This document shows, piece by piece, positions 41,372 through 49,033 of a stretch of 64,000 nucleotides of DNA. Made by a program: the position numbers and the translations under genes. Below the pieces are notes generated by a model. The model saw only the letters and a list, made by a program, of their open reading frames with translations, made no database searches and was not told the DNA's origin. Positions within the stretch are counted from its first letter, which is position 1; each line of letters begins with the position of its first letter. The stretch comes from DASVFB01 sp963766345 (GTDB lineage Bacteria; Actinomycetota; Thermoleophilia; Gaiellales; Gaiellaceae), in NCBI GenBank assembly GCA_963766345.1, contig CAVXZL010000008.1, positions 124,001 to 188,000 on the forward strand. The letters run 5' to 3'.

Positions 41372-42540
41372 CGACTCGCGGCCGCGCCGCGCTCGGCCTC
41401 GGCATCCTGACCTACGTCGCGGGTTGGGCCTTCGGGTCGCGGCCGCTCTACGTCGTCGCCGTCGGCCTGATCCTGACGGTGCTGCTGGCGTGGCTCTCGG
41501 TGCGGCTGACCGCGCGGCCGGTGGCGCTGCGGCGGTCGCTGCCGACGTTGCCGCTCGAGGGCGACGACGTCCCGGTGCGCGTCGAGCTCGAGCTCGAGTC
41601 CAAGCTCGCTCCCGCCGGCATCACGCTCGTCGAGCGCTACGACAGGCTCGGCGCGCGACGCACCGAGCTGCGCCGCGACGGGCGCCACCTCTGGGCGCGC
41701 TACGTGCTCGAGGCCGTGCCGCGGGGGCGCTACCGCATCGAGGAGGCGCTCGTCGTCGTCGAGGATCCTTTCGGCCTCGAGCGCCGCGAGCCGCGCCTCG
41801 CCGACGCGGCCTCGCTCGTCGTCTACCCGAGGCTCGTCGAGCTCGAGCGGCTGTTCACGGAGGCCGGCTCCCAGGCGCGGGACGGCCGCCGCGTCCTGCT
41901 GCAGCGCCCGAGCGGCTTCGACCTGCACAGCGTGCGCGACTACGTCGAGGGCGACTCGTTGCGGAAGGTGCACTGGCGATCGACCGCACGGCGCGGTCAC
42001 CTCATGGTCAAGGAGCTCGAGGACGCGCCGCGCGACGACGTCGCCGTCGTGCTGGACGCCTGGCGCGGCTGCCCGAAAGGAGTGTTCGACGTCGCCGTGC
42101 GCGCGGCAGGCTCGATCCTCCATGCGTATGCGCGCCGCAGCCGCCGCGCGGCGCTCGTGCTCGGCGGCGCGAAGCTCGAGACCCAGCGCGTCCAGGCCGA
42201 AGGCGACTGGCGCCGCGCGCTCGAGCTGCTCGCCGGCGCGGAGGCGGACGGCACCGAGCCGCCGTGGCAGCTGCTCGCCGGCGAGCGGAACCCGGCGACG
42301 CTCGCACTCGACGTCGTCGTCGTGACCGCGAGGCTCGACGGCGGTCTCGTCGACCGGCTCGAGCAGCGCGCGCGAGGACGCCGCAACACCGCGCTCGTCT
42401 ACGTCGACGGGACGCACGATCGCGAGCCCGCGCTGCTGCGCCTCCAGTCGGCGGGCGTCGCCGTCGCCGTTCTGCGCGAGGGGGACGACCTCGCGGCCGT
42501 GCTCGGCGCTCCCGCGTTCGCGGAGGCGGCCCGTGCCTAG
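41368..42540 (+). CDS. DUF58 domain membrane protein
   Basis: 390 residues from ATG at 41368, overlapping the MoxR stop. Two N-terminal membrane helices (residues 8-45) are followed by a beta-rich domain, then the DUF58 signature FDLHSVRDYVEGDSLRKVHW near 186-206 and STARRGHLMVKELED, leading into a vWA-like fold (VAVVLDAWRGC as a degraded MIDAS). MoxR/DUF58/transglutaminase triads recur across bacteria; their joint role is thought to concern envelope or protein assembly but is unsettled. Confidence 0.92.
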   Translation: MTTRGRAALGLGILTYVAGWAFGSRPLYVVAVGLILTVLLAWLSVRLTARPVALRRSLPTLPLEGDDVPVRVELELESKLAPAGITLVERYDRLGARRTELRRDGRHLWARYVLEAVPRGRYRIEEALVVVEDPFGLERREPRLADAASLVVYPRLVELERLFTEAGSQARDGRRVLLQRPSGFDLHSVRDYVEGDSLRKVHWRSTARRGHLMVKELEDAPRDDVAVVLDAWRGCPKGVFDVAVRAAGSILHAYARRSRRAALVLGGAKLETQRVQAEGDWRRALELLAGAEADGTEPPWQLLAGERNPATLALDVVVVTARLDGGLVDRLEQRARGRRNTALVYVDGTHDREPALLRLQSAGVAVAVLREGDDLAAVLGAPAFAEAARA

Positions 42541-44782
42541 CCTGCGCGTCCCGCTCGTCTGCCTCGTGCCGGGGCTCGTGCTGATGCTGAGCTGGCTCCG
42601 GCTCGAGCACCCGCAGCGGGACGGCTGGCGCGCGCTCGCGCTCGTGCTGCTCGCCGTCGCGCCCGCCCTCGCCGCGCGCGCCTGGCAGCGGCTCCTTCTC
42701 TTCGCGGTCGCCGCACTGGTCGCGATCGCCGTTGCGTCGCGCGTTCCCTCGCACCACCCGTGGCGCGCGGCGCCACGGCTCTGGGACGGCTTCCTCGACG
42801 CGTACGACGTCCGGCTCCCGTTCGATCCGTCGTTCCACGTCCATTTCCATGCGCTGCTGCTGCTCGCGGGCTTCGTGTTCGCGGCGGGCGTCGCGCTCGC
42901 AGCCTCGTTCGGGCGGCCGCTCGTCGCGGTGGCCGTCTTCATCGTCGGCGCGACGTGGCCCGCGACGCTGCTCACGAACGACCGCGACCTCCTCCGCGGC
43001 GCCGTGATCCTCGGCGTCGCGCTGTTCCTCCTGGCCGCGCTGCGCGAGCATCCGCTGCCGTCGATCGGGCGCGCCGCGCTCCTCGGCGCCGGGCTCGTCG
43101 CCGCCGCGCTCGCGGCCGCGACCCAGCCGGCGGTGGCCAAGAGCGAGTTCCTGCACTGGCAGACGTGGAAGCCGATCTCCCGTCCGCCGGCCCAGGTCGG
43201 CGTGCGCTACGTCTGGGACTCGAACTACGACGGCTTCACCTGGCCGCGCAAGACGACGACCGTCTTCAAGGTGCAGGCGTCCCCGCGGTCGCTCTACTGG
43301 CGCTCGACGACGCTCGACCTCTTCACCGGCGCACGCTGGGTCGAGTACCGCCAGCCGGAACGCGCGGAGCTCTTCGACGGGCGGCTCGACCTGACCCAGA
43401 ACGACCCGCTCACCCCGGCCGTCGCGCGCGACCCGGCAACGTGGAAGAAGGCGCAGTTCGAGATCGCGTCGCTTGCGGACGACCACATCGTCGCACCGAG
43501 CGTCCCGGTCGGCTTCGAGCCGGCGTTCTCGGGGGCGGACTTCTTCCAGGGCGCCTCCGGCGTGGTGGCGGGACAGCTCGAGCGCGGCCAGCGCTACGCC
43601 GCCTGGAGCTATTCGCCGCATCCGACGTCCGCGCAGCTCGCGGCGACCGGCCACGACTACGGCGAGGCCGCGCTGCCGTACCTCGAGGTCTACCCGGGCA
43701 TGGTCGCGCCGCGCTTCGGCACGCCCGACCGCGAGGCGGTGATGAAGGGCTTCCTCGCGGCGTATCCGGACTACAAGCCGCTCTACTCCCAGGCCCGCCG
43801 CGTCGTCGGCAACGCGCGGAGCCCGTACGCGGCGGTGCTCGCGCTCGAGTCGTGGCTCCGCGGCACCGGCGGCTTCGTCTACACGCAGCATCCACCGCTC
43901 GCCCGCGCCGAGCCGCTCCTCGACTTCGTCGTCCGCACGAAGCGCGGCTACTGCCAGCACTTCGCCGGCGCGATGGCGCTCATGCTCCGCTACCTCGGGA
44001 TTCCCACGCGGGTCGCCGAGGGATTCACGAGCGGCGTCTACGACCCCGAGACGAAGACGTGGACGGTGACCGACCACGACGCGCACGCCTGGGTCGAGGT
44101 CTGGTTCGAGCGCTACGGCTGGCTGCCGTTCGATCCGACGCCGGGCCGGGGGTCCTTGTCGGCGGCGTACTCCGTGTCCTCGCCCGACTTCCGCGTCGCC
44201 TCGGCGCAGCGCTTCATCTCCGGAGTAGCGGCGTCGCTGCTGAACACCGCGGCGCTGCACCAGGACCTCTCGTTCGGCGAGAAGAACCCGGGCGTCATCT
44301 TCCGCGGAACGGACATCCGGCCGGCGCGCCCGTCTTCCGGCGGGCCGTTCGGCATCCAGCAGCGCGGCGGCAGCCTCGGGAAGCTGCTGGCGATCGTCCT
44401 CGCGCTCGCGATCGGGCTGCTCGCGCTCGTGAAGGCGGCACGCCGGCAGCTCCGCTACGCGACGCCTGATCCACGACGCCAGGCTGCGGCGTGCCGCGCC
44501 GACCTGCGCGACTTCCTCGCCGACCAGCGCATCCGCGTCGCGCCGAGCGCTGCACCCGAGGAGGTCGCCGCGCTCCTGCGGATGGAGCTCGAGGTGGACG
44601 CCGGCCGCTTCGCCGACGCGCTCGCGGCCGCGCGCTTCGCACCGCTGTCCGACGCGGAGCCCGCGGCCGCGCGTGCGCGGGAGGAGCTCGCCCGGTTGCG
44701 CGAGCAGCTGCGGCGACGGCTGGGCGTCGTCCGCCGGGCGCGCGGACTCGTGTCGCTGCGGTCGCTCGGCTTCACGGGTTAG
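42533..44782 (+). CDS. Transglutaminase-like membrane protein (TgpA type)
   Basis: 749 residues from GTG at 42533. Five or six N-terminal membrane helices lie within 1-205. A large exported region carries the transglutaminase-like core: catalytic Cys in RGYCQHFAGAMALML near 472, His in DHDAHAWVEVWFERYGWL near 517 and Asp in PFDPTPGRG near 534. A last membrane helix near 620 (LLAIVLALAIGLLALVKAAR) precedes a cytoplasmic tail. The triad is complete, so it is probably an active cysteine protease/transglutaminase at the outer face. Ends where the next gene starts. Confidence 0.93.
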   Translation: MPSLRVPLVCLVPGLVLMLSWLRLEHPQRDGWRALALVLLAVAPALAARAWQRLLLFAVAALVAIAVASRVPSHHPWRAAPRLWDGFLDAYDVRLPFDPSFHVHFHALLLLAGFVFAAGVALAASFGRPLVAVAVFIVGATWPATLLTNDRDLLRGAVILGVALFLLAALREHPLPSIGRAALLGAGLVAAALAAATQPAVAKSEFLHWQTWKPISRPPAQVGVRYVWDSNYDGFTWPRKTTTVFKVQASPRSLYWRSTTLDLFTGARWVEYRQPERAELFDGRLDLTQNDPLTPAVARDPATWKKAQFEIASLADDHIVAPSVPVGFEPAFSGADFFQGASGVVAGQLERGQRYAAWSYSPHPTSAQLAATGHDYGEAALPYLEVYPGMVAPRFGTPDREAVMKGFLAAYPDYKPLYSQARRVVGNARSPYAAVLALESWLRGTGGFVYTQHPPLARAEPLLDFVVRTKRGYCQHFAGAMALMLRYLGIPTRVAEGFTSGVYDPETKTWTVTDHDAHAWVEVWFERYGWLPFDPTPGRGSLSAAYSVSSPDFRVASAQRFISGVAASLLNTAALHQDLSFGEKNPGVIFRGTDIRPARPSSGGPFGIQQRGGSLGKLLAIVLALAIGLLALVKAARRQLRYATPDPRRQAAACRADLRDFLADQRIRVAPSAAPEEVAALLRMELEVDAGRFADALAAARFAPLSDAEPAAARAREELARLREQLRRRLGVVRRARGLVSLRSLGFTG

Positions 44783-45427
44783 TTGCGGGCGATCGTCATG
44801 GCCGCGGGGGAGGGCACCCGCATGCGCCCGATCAGCGAGCGTTGGCCGAAGCCGATCCTGCCGATCGACGGCCGACCCGTGGTCGCGACGCTGCTGCGCG
44901 ACCTCGCCGCAGCCGGCTGTGACGACGTGACGGTCGTCACGGGACACCTCGCCGAGCAGGTCGAGGGGCTGCTCGGCGACGGATCGGCCTTCGGCGTCCG
45001 GATCCGTTACGTCCGCCAACCCACGAGAGACGGTTCCGCGGACGCCGTGCGACTCGCGCTCGACGGGGGCGCGCGGGCGCCCGCGCTCGTGACCGGCGCC
45101 GACCACGTCTTCGGGCGCGGCACGTTCGAGACGTTCGTGGCCGAGTGGGGCGATGCGCCCGGGGCCGTCGCCGCACGGCGTGGCGAGCCTCCGCTCGATG
45201 CGCGCGTCGCGCGGTTCTTCGCCGATCCGGACGGTCTGACCGGCGTTCCGCTGTGGGGCCTCGGCGCCGAGCTCGTGCCGCTGCTCGCGGATCTGCCCGG
45301 GCCGCCGTTCGAGCTCGCCGACGCGTTCGCGCGCGCGGCAGATGTTCGCGGCGTCGTCGTCGCGGGAACTCGCGATTTGACGCATCCTGTAGACCTGATT
45401 CGGGAGAACTTTCCCTACCTCGAATGA
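44783..45427 (+). CDS. Sugar-nucleotide / NTP transferase
   Basis: 214 residues from TTG at 44783, directly after the preceding stop. The head AIVMAAGEGTRMRPISERWPK is the GxGTRxxPLT-like nucleotide-binding motif of sugar-1-phosphate nucleotidyltransferases. KPILPIDGRPVVATLLRDLA and VTGADHVFGRG (the D metal ligand) follow. It is shorter than GlmU or RmlA and lacks a left-handed helix domain, so a mannose-1-phosphate guanylyltransferase- or MurNAc-1-P uridylyltransferase-like role is possible. Confidence 0.88.
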   Translation: MRAIVMAAGEGTRMRPISERWPKPILPIDGRPVVATLLRDLAAAGCDDVTVVTGHLAEQVEGLLGDGSAFGVRIRYVRQPTRDGSADAVRLALDGGARAPALVTGADHVFGRGTFETFVAEWGDAPGAVAARRGEPPLDARVARFFADPDGLTGVPLWGLGAELVPLLADLPGPPFELADAFARAADVRGVVVAGTRDLTHPVDLIRENFPYLE

Positions 45428-45780
45428 GCGAACACGAGACATACGACCTCTTCCAGCAGGGGAAGGCGCACCTCAAGAACGGCCATGCGGCGCAGGCGAC
45501 GGTCGCGCTCGAGAAGGCGAAGCGGCGGGAGCCCGAGAAGGCCTCGATCCGGGAGGCGCTCGGCATCGCGTACTTCCGGATCCACCGCTGGCAGGAGGCG
45601 GAGTCGGAGTTCCGCGCGATGCTCGAGCTCGCGCCGACCGACGACTACGCCCACTACGCGCTCGGCCGCTGCCTGGAGAAGCAGGGCAAGGCGCACGAGG
45701 CGAACGGTCACTACAAGCTCGCGAACTCGCTCCGGCCGGGCAAGGAGGATTACCAGTCCCGCATCAAGGAGCTCGACTAG
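45424..45780 (+). CDS. Tetratricopeptide repeat protein
   Basis: 118 residues from ATG at 45424, overlapping the previous stop (ATGA). Three TPR units are visible: YDLFQQGKAHLKNGHAAQAT, SIREALGIAYFRIHRWQEAE and YAHYALGRCLEKQGKAHEAN. Cytoplasmic, probably a protein-protein adaptor. Sits between the nucleotidyltransferase and dtd in one operon. Confidence 0.9.
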   Translation: MSEHETYDLFQQGKAHLKNGHAAQATVALEKAKRREPEKASIREALGIAYFRIHRWQEAESEFRAMLELAPTDDYAHYALGRCLEKQGKAHEANGHYKLANSLRPGKEDYQSRIKELD

Positions 45781-46206
45781 CTGAGAGCCGTCGTCCAGCG
45801 CGTCTCGCGCGCTCGCTCGACGCCCGGCGGTGAGATCGGCGCCGGACTTCTCGTCCTGCTCGGCGTCGCCGACGGCGACACGGAGGCGGAAACTGAACGC
45901 CTTGCCGGCAAGATCGCTCGCCTGCGCATCTTCGAAGGCGACTCGGGCAAGTTCGACCGCTCGCTCCTCGACGCCGGCGGCGCCGCCCTCGTCGTGAGCC
46001 AGTTCACGCTCATCGCTGACACGGCGAGGGGCAACCGTCCGTCGTTCTCCGACGCGGCGCGTCCGGAGGTCGCCCGGCCTCTCTACGAGTTCTTCGTCCA
46101 GACGCTTCGCGAGCTGGGAGTCCCTGTTCGGACCGGCGTCTTCGGTGCGAAGATGCAGGTCGAGCTCGTGAACGACGGTCCGGTGACGATCATCCTCGAG
46201 GTCTGA
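45781..46206 (+). CDS. dtd: D-aminoacyl-tRNA deacylase
   Basis: 141 residues from CTG at 45781, immediately after the TPR gene's stop. The N-terminus LRAVVQRVSRA is the family's MRAVVQRVSRA with only the start codon changed, and no other start exists before mid-protein. LVVSQFTLIADTARGNRPSF carries the SQFTL motif and LVNDGPVTIILEV the NxGPVT motif, the two halves of the cross-subunit Gly-cisPro active site. It removes D-amino acids from tRNA. The usual SVxVDGE segment after SRA is slightly shortened. Confidence 0.94.
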   Translation: MRAVVQRVSRARSTPGGEIGAGLLVLLGVADGDTEAETERLAGKIARLRIFEGDSGKFDRSLLDAGGAALVVSQFTLIADTARGNRPSFSDAARPEVARPLYEFFVQTLRELGVPVRTGVFGAKMQVELVNDGPVTIILEV

Positions 46207-46725
46207 GTGGACGCGAAAGACGCGATGTACGTGCTCGGCGGCGTTGCCGTGGTCGTGTTCTTCGTCGTGCGGCAGCGGCGGAGCGATCGTTTCCGCGAAC
46301 GATCGCTGCTCTTTCCCGTCGCCCTCGGGATCTACGGCTTCGTCTTGCTGACCGACACGACGGAGCACCAGACGCTCACCGCCGCCTCGGCCGTGTTGCT
46401 TGTCCTGAGCGCAGCGGCGTCGATCGGCTTCGGCGTGATCCGGGGGCGAACGATCGAGCTCTTCTCGCGAGGCGGCGAGCTGTGGGAGCGTGCGTCGTGG
46501 ACGACGATCGGCGTCGGCTGGGGCGGCCTCCTCGTCACACGAATCGCGCTGATCGCCGTCGCTGCTGCGATCGGCGCCAAGGTCGCCGCGTCGCCCACCT
46601 CGATCCCGCTGATGCTCGCCGTGACGCTTGCGGCGCAGATGCTGGTCGTGAGGGAGCGCGCGAGGGCTGCCGGCGTGCCGATCTCTCGGTCGCGCAGAGC
46701 GTCGAGGCGCTCGCGTCGCAGCTAG
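46207..46725 (+). CDS. Four-helix membrane protein (CcdC/DUF1453-like)
   Basis: 172 residues from GTG at 46207, directly after the dtd stop. Four or five hydrophobic helices occur, including VLGGVAVVVFFVVRQRR, LLFPVALGIYGFVLL, AASAVLLVLSAAASIGF and IALIAVAAAIGAKVA, with GVIRGRTIEL in a loop as in DUF1453/CcdC-like proteins. Basic C-terminal tail. Function unknown. Confidence 0.78.
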   Translation: MDAKDAMYVLGGVAVVVFFVVRQRRSDRFRERSLLFPVALGIYGFVLLTDTTEHQTLTAASAVLLVLSAAASIGFGVIRGRTIELFSRGGELWERASWTTIGVGWGGLLVTRIALIAVAAAIGAKVAASPTSIPLMLAVTLAAQMLVVRERARAAGVPISRSRRASRRSRRS

Positions 46726-46788
46726 AACCCCGCGCGCGCCGGGACCGCCGCGCTCGGCCGGGCGGCAAGAGTTTGCGGCACGGCTTGC

Positions 46789-46847
46789 TATTCTCGTTAC
46801 ACCACATTTCGAGCAGTACCGAAATGGGCGCGCGGCGCCCATTTTTT
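46789..46847 (+). promoter_or_regulatory. Candidate promoter and intrinsic terminator in the rimP-nusA-infB leader
   Basis: A -10-like TATTCT is at 46789-46794. About 30 bases later ATGGGCGC-GCG-GCGCCCAT (46824-46842) forms an 8-base-pair hairpin followed by five more T residues (46843-46847), a textbook intrinsic terminator. rimP starts 20 bases further on. If the promoter is real, this is an attenuator in front of the nusA operon; otherwise it ends the previous operon. I do not see a matching -35 or an alternative antiterminator. Confidence 0.65.
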
Positions 46848-46867
46848 ATGAGGGAGCAGCACAAACG

Positions 46868-47296
46868 TTGGCCGCGACACACGAGAAAGAGAAGGATCTG
46901 ACGCGCGAAATCGCACGCAAGGTCGAGACCGCACTCCCGGAGACGGAGGTGCTCGCCGTCGAGCTCACGAAGCCCGACGGCTTCACGGTGTTCATCGACG
47001 ACGTGCGCGGTGTCGACCACAAGCTCTGCGCGCGCGTGACCGATCTCCTTGTCGACTACCGGCACGAGTGGGAAATCTCGGTCTCGTCGCCCGGCATCGA
47101 GCGACCGTTGCGCACGCCGCAGCACTTCCGCAGCGTCGTCGGCCGCCGGGTCGCGCTTCGCACGAACGCGAAGCGCCGTGTGCGCGGCGAGGTCGTGGAG
47201 GCGGGCGAGCGCGAAGTCACCGTCCGCACGCAGACGGAATCCGTGGCTGTCCCGTACGACGAGATCGTGCGAGGCAACCTGATCGACGAAGGGTAG
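46868..47296 (+). CDS. rimP: Ribosome maturation factor RimP
   Basis: 142 residues from TTG at 46868 behind an AGGGAG ribosome site. It has VLAVELTKPDGFTVFIDDVR, then DHKLCARVTDLLVD and the signature WEISVSSPGIERPLRTPQHF near 76-95, and a C-terminal SH3-like part. RimP assists 30S subunit assembly. It starts the classical rimP-nusA-ylxR-infB operon. Confidence 0.95.
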   Translation: MAATHEKEKDLTREIARKVETALPETEVLAVELTKPDGFTVFIDDVRGVDHKLCARVTDLLVDYRHEWEISVSSPGIERPLRTPQHFRSVVGRRVALRTNAKRRVRGEVVEAGEREVTVRTQTESVAVPYDEIVRGNLIDEG

Positions 47297-47304
47297 GGAG
47301 AGAC

Positions 47305-48780
47305 ATGACGCGAGAGATCATCGAGGCGGTTCGCACGATCGAGCGCGAGAAGGGCATCGACGGCGACACGCTCATCACGGCGCTCGAGGACGCGCTCCTC
47401 GCCGCGTACAAGAAGACTCCGGGCGCGGCGCGCCATGCGACCGTCGAGCTCGATGACGAGGGTGACTTCCGCGTCTACTCGATCGAGATCCCGGGTGACC
47501 TCGAGGAGCGGCTCGTCGAGGAGGCGCGCGAGCACGCAATCGATGAGCTCGAGCGGCTCGAGGTGGAGACCGGCGAGAAGAACCACACCCTGCTCTCCGA
47601 CGAGGACCTCGAGCTCGACTGGTCGCAGGTGCCCGAGGAGCAGATCAAGCGGGAGGACGTCACTCCCGAGAACTTCGGCCGCATCGCCGCGCAGACGGCG
47701 AAGCAGGTGATCCTGCAGCGGATCCGCGAGGCCGAGCGCGAGATGATGTACGACGAGTACGTCGACCGCGTGAGCGAGGTCGTGACCGGAATCGTCCAGC
47801 AGGCGGGCGACCGGAACAACGTCCTCGTCGACCTCGGCAAGGTCGAGGCGCTGCTGCCGCGATCCGAGCAGGTCGACGGTGAGCGCTACGAGCAGGGCTC
47901 GCGCATCAAGGCCGTCATCACCGAGGTGCGGAGCGGCACGAAGGGCCCGCAGGTCATCCTCTCCCGCCGCGATCCCGAGCTGATCAAGACGCTGTTCGAG
48001 CTCGAGGTGCCCGAGATCGCCGACGGCCTCGTCGAGATCCGCGGCGTCGCGCGCGAGCCGGGCTACCGCTCGAAGATCGCGGTGGAGTCGCACGCTCAGG
48101 GCGTCGACCCGGTCGGCGCCTGCGTCGGTCCGCGAGGGTCGCGCGTGCGAATGGTCGTGTCCGAGCTCCGCGGCGAGAAGATCGACATCATCCCGTGGAA
48201 CACCGAGCCGGCGCGCTTCGTCGCGAAGGCGCTGTCGCCGGCCCGCGTGCGCGAGGTCTACATCGACGACGCCTCGCGCGACGCGACCGTCGTCGTCCCC
48301 GACGACCAGCTCGCGCTCGCGATCGGCAAGGAGGGCCTCAACGCCCGCCTCGCCGCGCGGCTCACGGGCTGGAAGGTGGACATCGTCTCCGACACGGAGT
48401 TCGCACAGCAGGAGGCCGAGGCCGCCTTCGGCGGCGAGGGCGACGCGGACTTCAGCGGCCGCTGCGCGGCTCTGCTCGCGAACGGCAAGCGGTGTCCGAA
48501 CACGTCGCTGCCCGGCTCCCGTTTCTGCGGCGTGCCGGCGCACCAGGAGCTCGCGAAGATCGAGGCGCGGACGGGCGAGTACGCGCCCGGCACGGTCACG
48601 CCGGCCACGGCCGGGGCCGAGGAGTCCGACGCGGCCGAGTCCGAGAACGGCACGCAGTCCGAAGCCAGCGTCACGCCGGAGCAACCTGCCGCGCAGACCG
48701 TGGCAGACCAGGTACAGGAGACTCCCGTCGAGCCGGCTCCGACGCAGCAGTACGAGGAGGGCCGCGCTCCTGCCGCGTAG
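47305..48780 (+). CDS. nusA: Transcription termination/antitermination factor NusA with Cys-rich C-terminal motif
   Basis: 491 residues from ATG at 47305. The N-terminal polymerase-binding domain occupies 1-130. The S1 domain runs to about 205 (NNVLVDLGKVEALLPRSEQV). Two KH domains follow (VGACVGPRGSRVRMVVSELR near 272; LALAIGKEGLNARLAARLTG near 334). A cysteine motif lies at about 387-415: GRCAALLANGKRCPN, then SRFCGVPAHQ, a C-x10-C-x9-C-x4-H pattern that could bind a metal. The last 80 residues are an acidic, proline-rich low-complexity tail. The Cys module is not part of standard NusA. Confidence 0.95.
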   Translation: MTREIIEAVRTIEREKGIDGDTLITALEDALLAAYKKTPGAARHATVELDDEGDFRVYSIEIPGDLEERLVEEAREHAIDELERLEVETGEKNHTLLSDEDLELDWSQVPEEQIKREDVTPENFGRIAAQTAKQVILQRIREAEREMMYDEYVDRVSEVVTGIVQQAGDRNNVLVDLGKVEALLPRSEQVDGERYEQGSRIKAVITEVRSGTKGPQVILSRRDPELIKTLFELEVPEIADGLVEIRGVAREPGYRSKIAVESHAQGVDPVGACVGPRGSRVRMVVSELRGEKIDIIPWNTEPARFVAKALSPARVREVYIDDASRDATVVVPDDQLALAIGKEGLNARLAARLTGWKVDIVSDTEFAQQEAEAAFGGEGDADFSGRCAALLANGKRCPNTSLPGSRFCGVPAHQELAKIEARTGEYAPGTVTPATAGAEESDAAESENGTQSEASVTPEQPAAQTVADQVQETPVEPAPTQQYEEGRAPAA

Positions 48781-49033
48781 CGACGCGCCGACACGCACGT
48801 GCGCCGGGTGCGGCCGCAAGGCACCTCAGTCGGAGCTCGTCCGCTTCGCCGCCGTCGGCGGCGAGCTGCAGCCCGGCCGCACGCTGCCCGGGCGCGGCGT
48901 GTACACCTGCCGGCGGCTGTCCTGCTTCGAGCGTGCCCTGGCGGGACGCGGCTTCAACCGAGTTCTGCGCCGGAACGTCTCCGTCGATCCCGCGCTCGCG
49001 CGTCTCTACACTAGGACGTCGAATGCCGGGTAG
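48770..49033 (+). CDS. ylxR: YlxR (DUF448) RNA-binding protein, CTG start
   Basis: 87 residues from CTG at 48770, inside the last codons of nusA (LPRSDAPTRTCAGCGRKAPQ). There is no ATG, GTG or TTG that would keep the conserved head TCAGCGRK. The signature GRTLPGRGVYTCRR and SCFERALAGRGFNRVLRR identify YlxR, normally found between nusA and infB. It ends 11 bases inside infB. Being without a canonical start, it is easily missed by gene callers. Confidence 0.9.
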   Translation: MPRSDAPTRTCAGCGRKAPQSELVRFAAVGGELQPGRTLPGRGVYTCRRLSCFERALAGRGFNRVLRRNVSVDPALARLYTRTSNAG

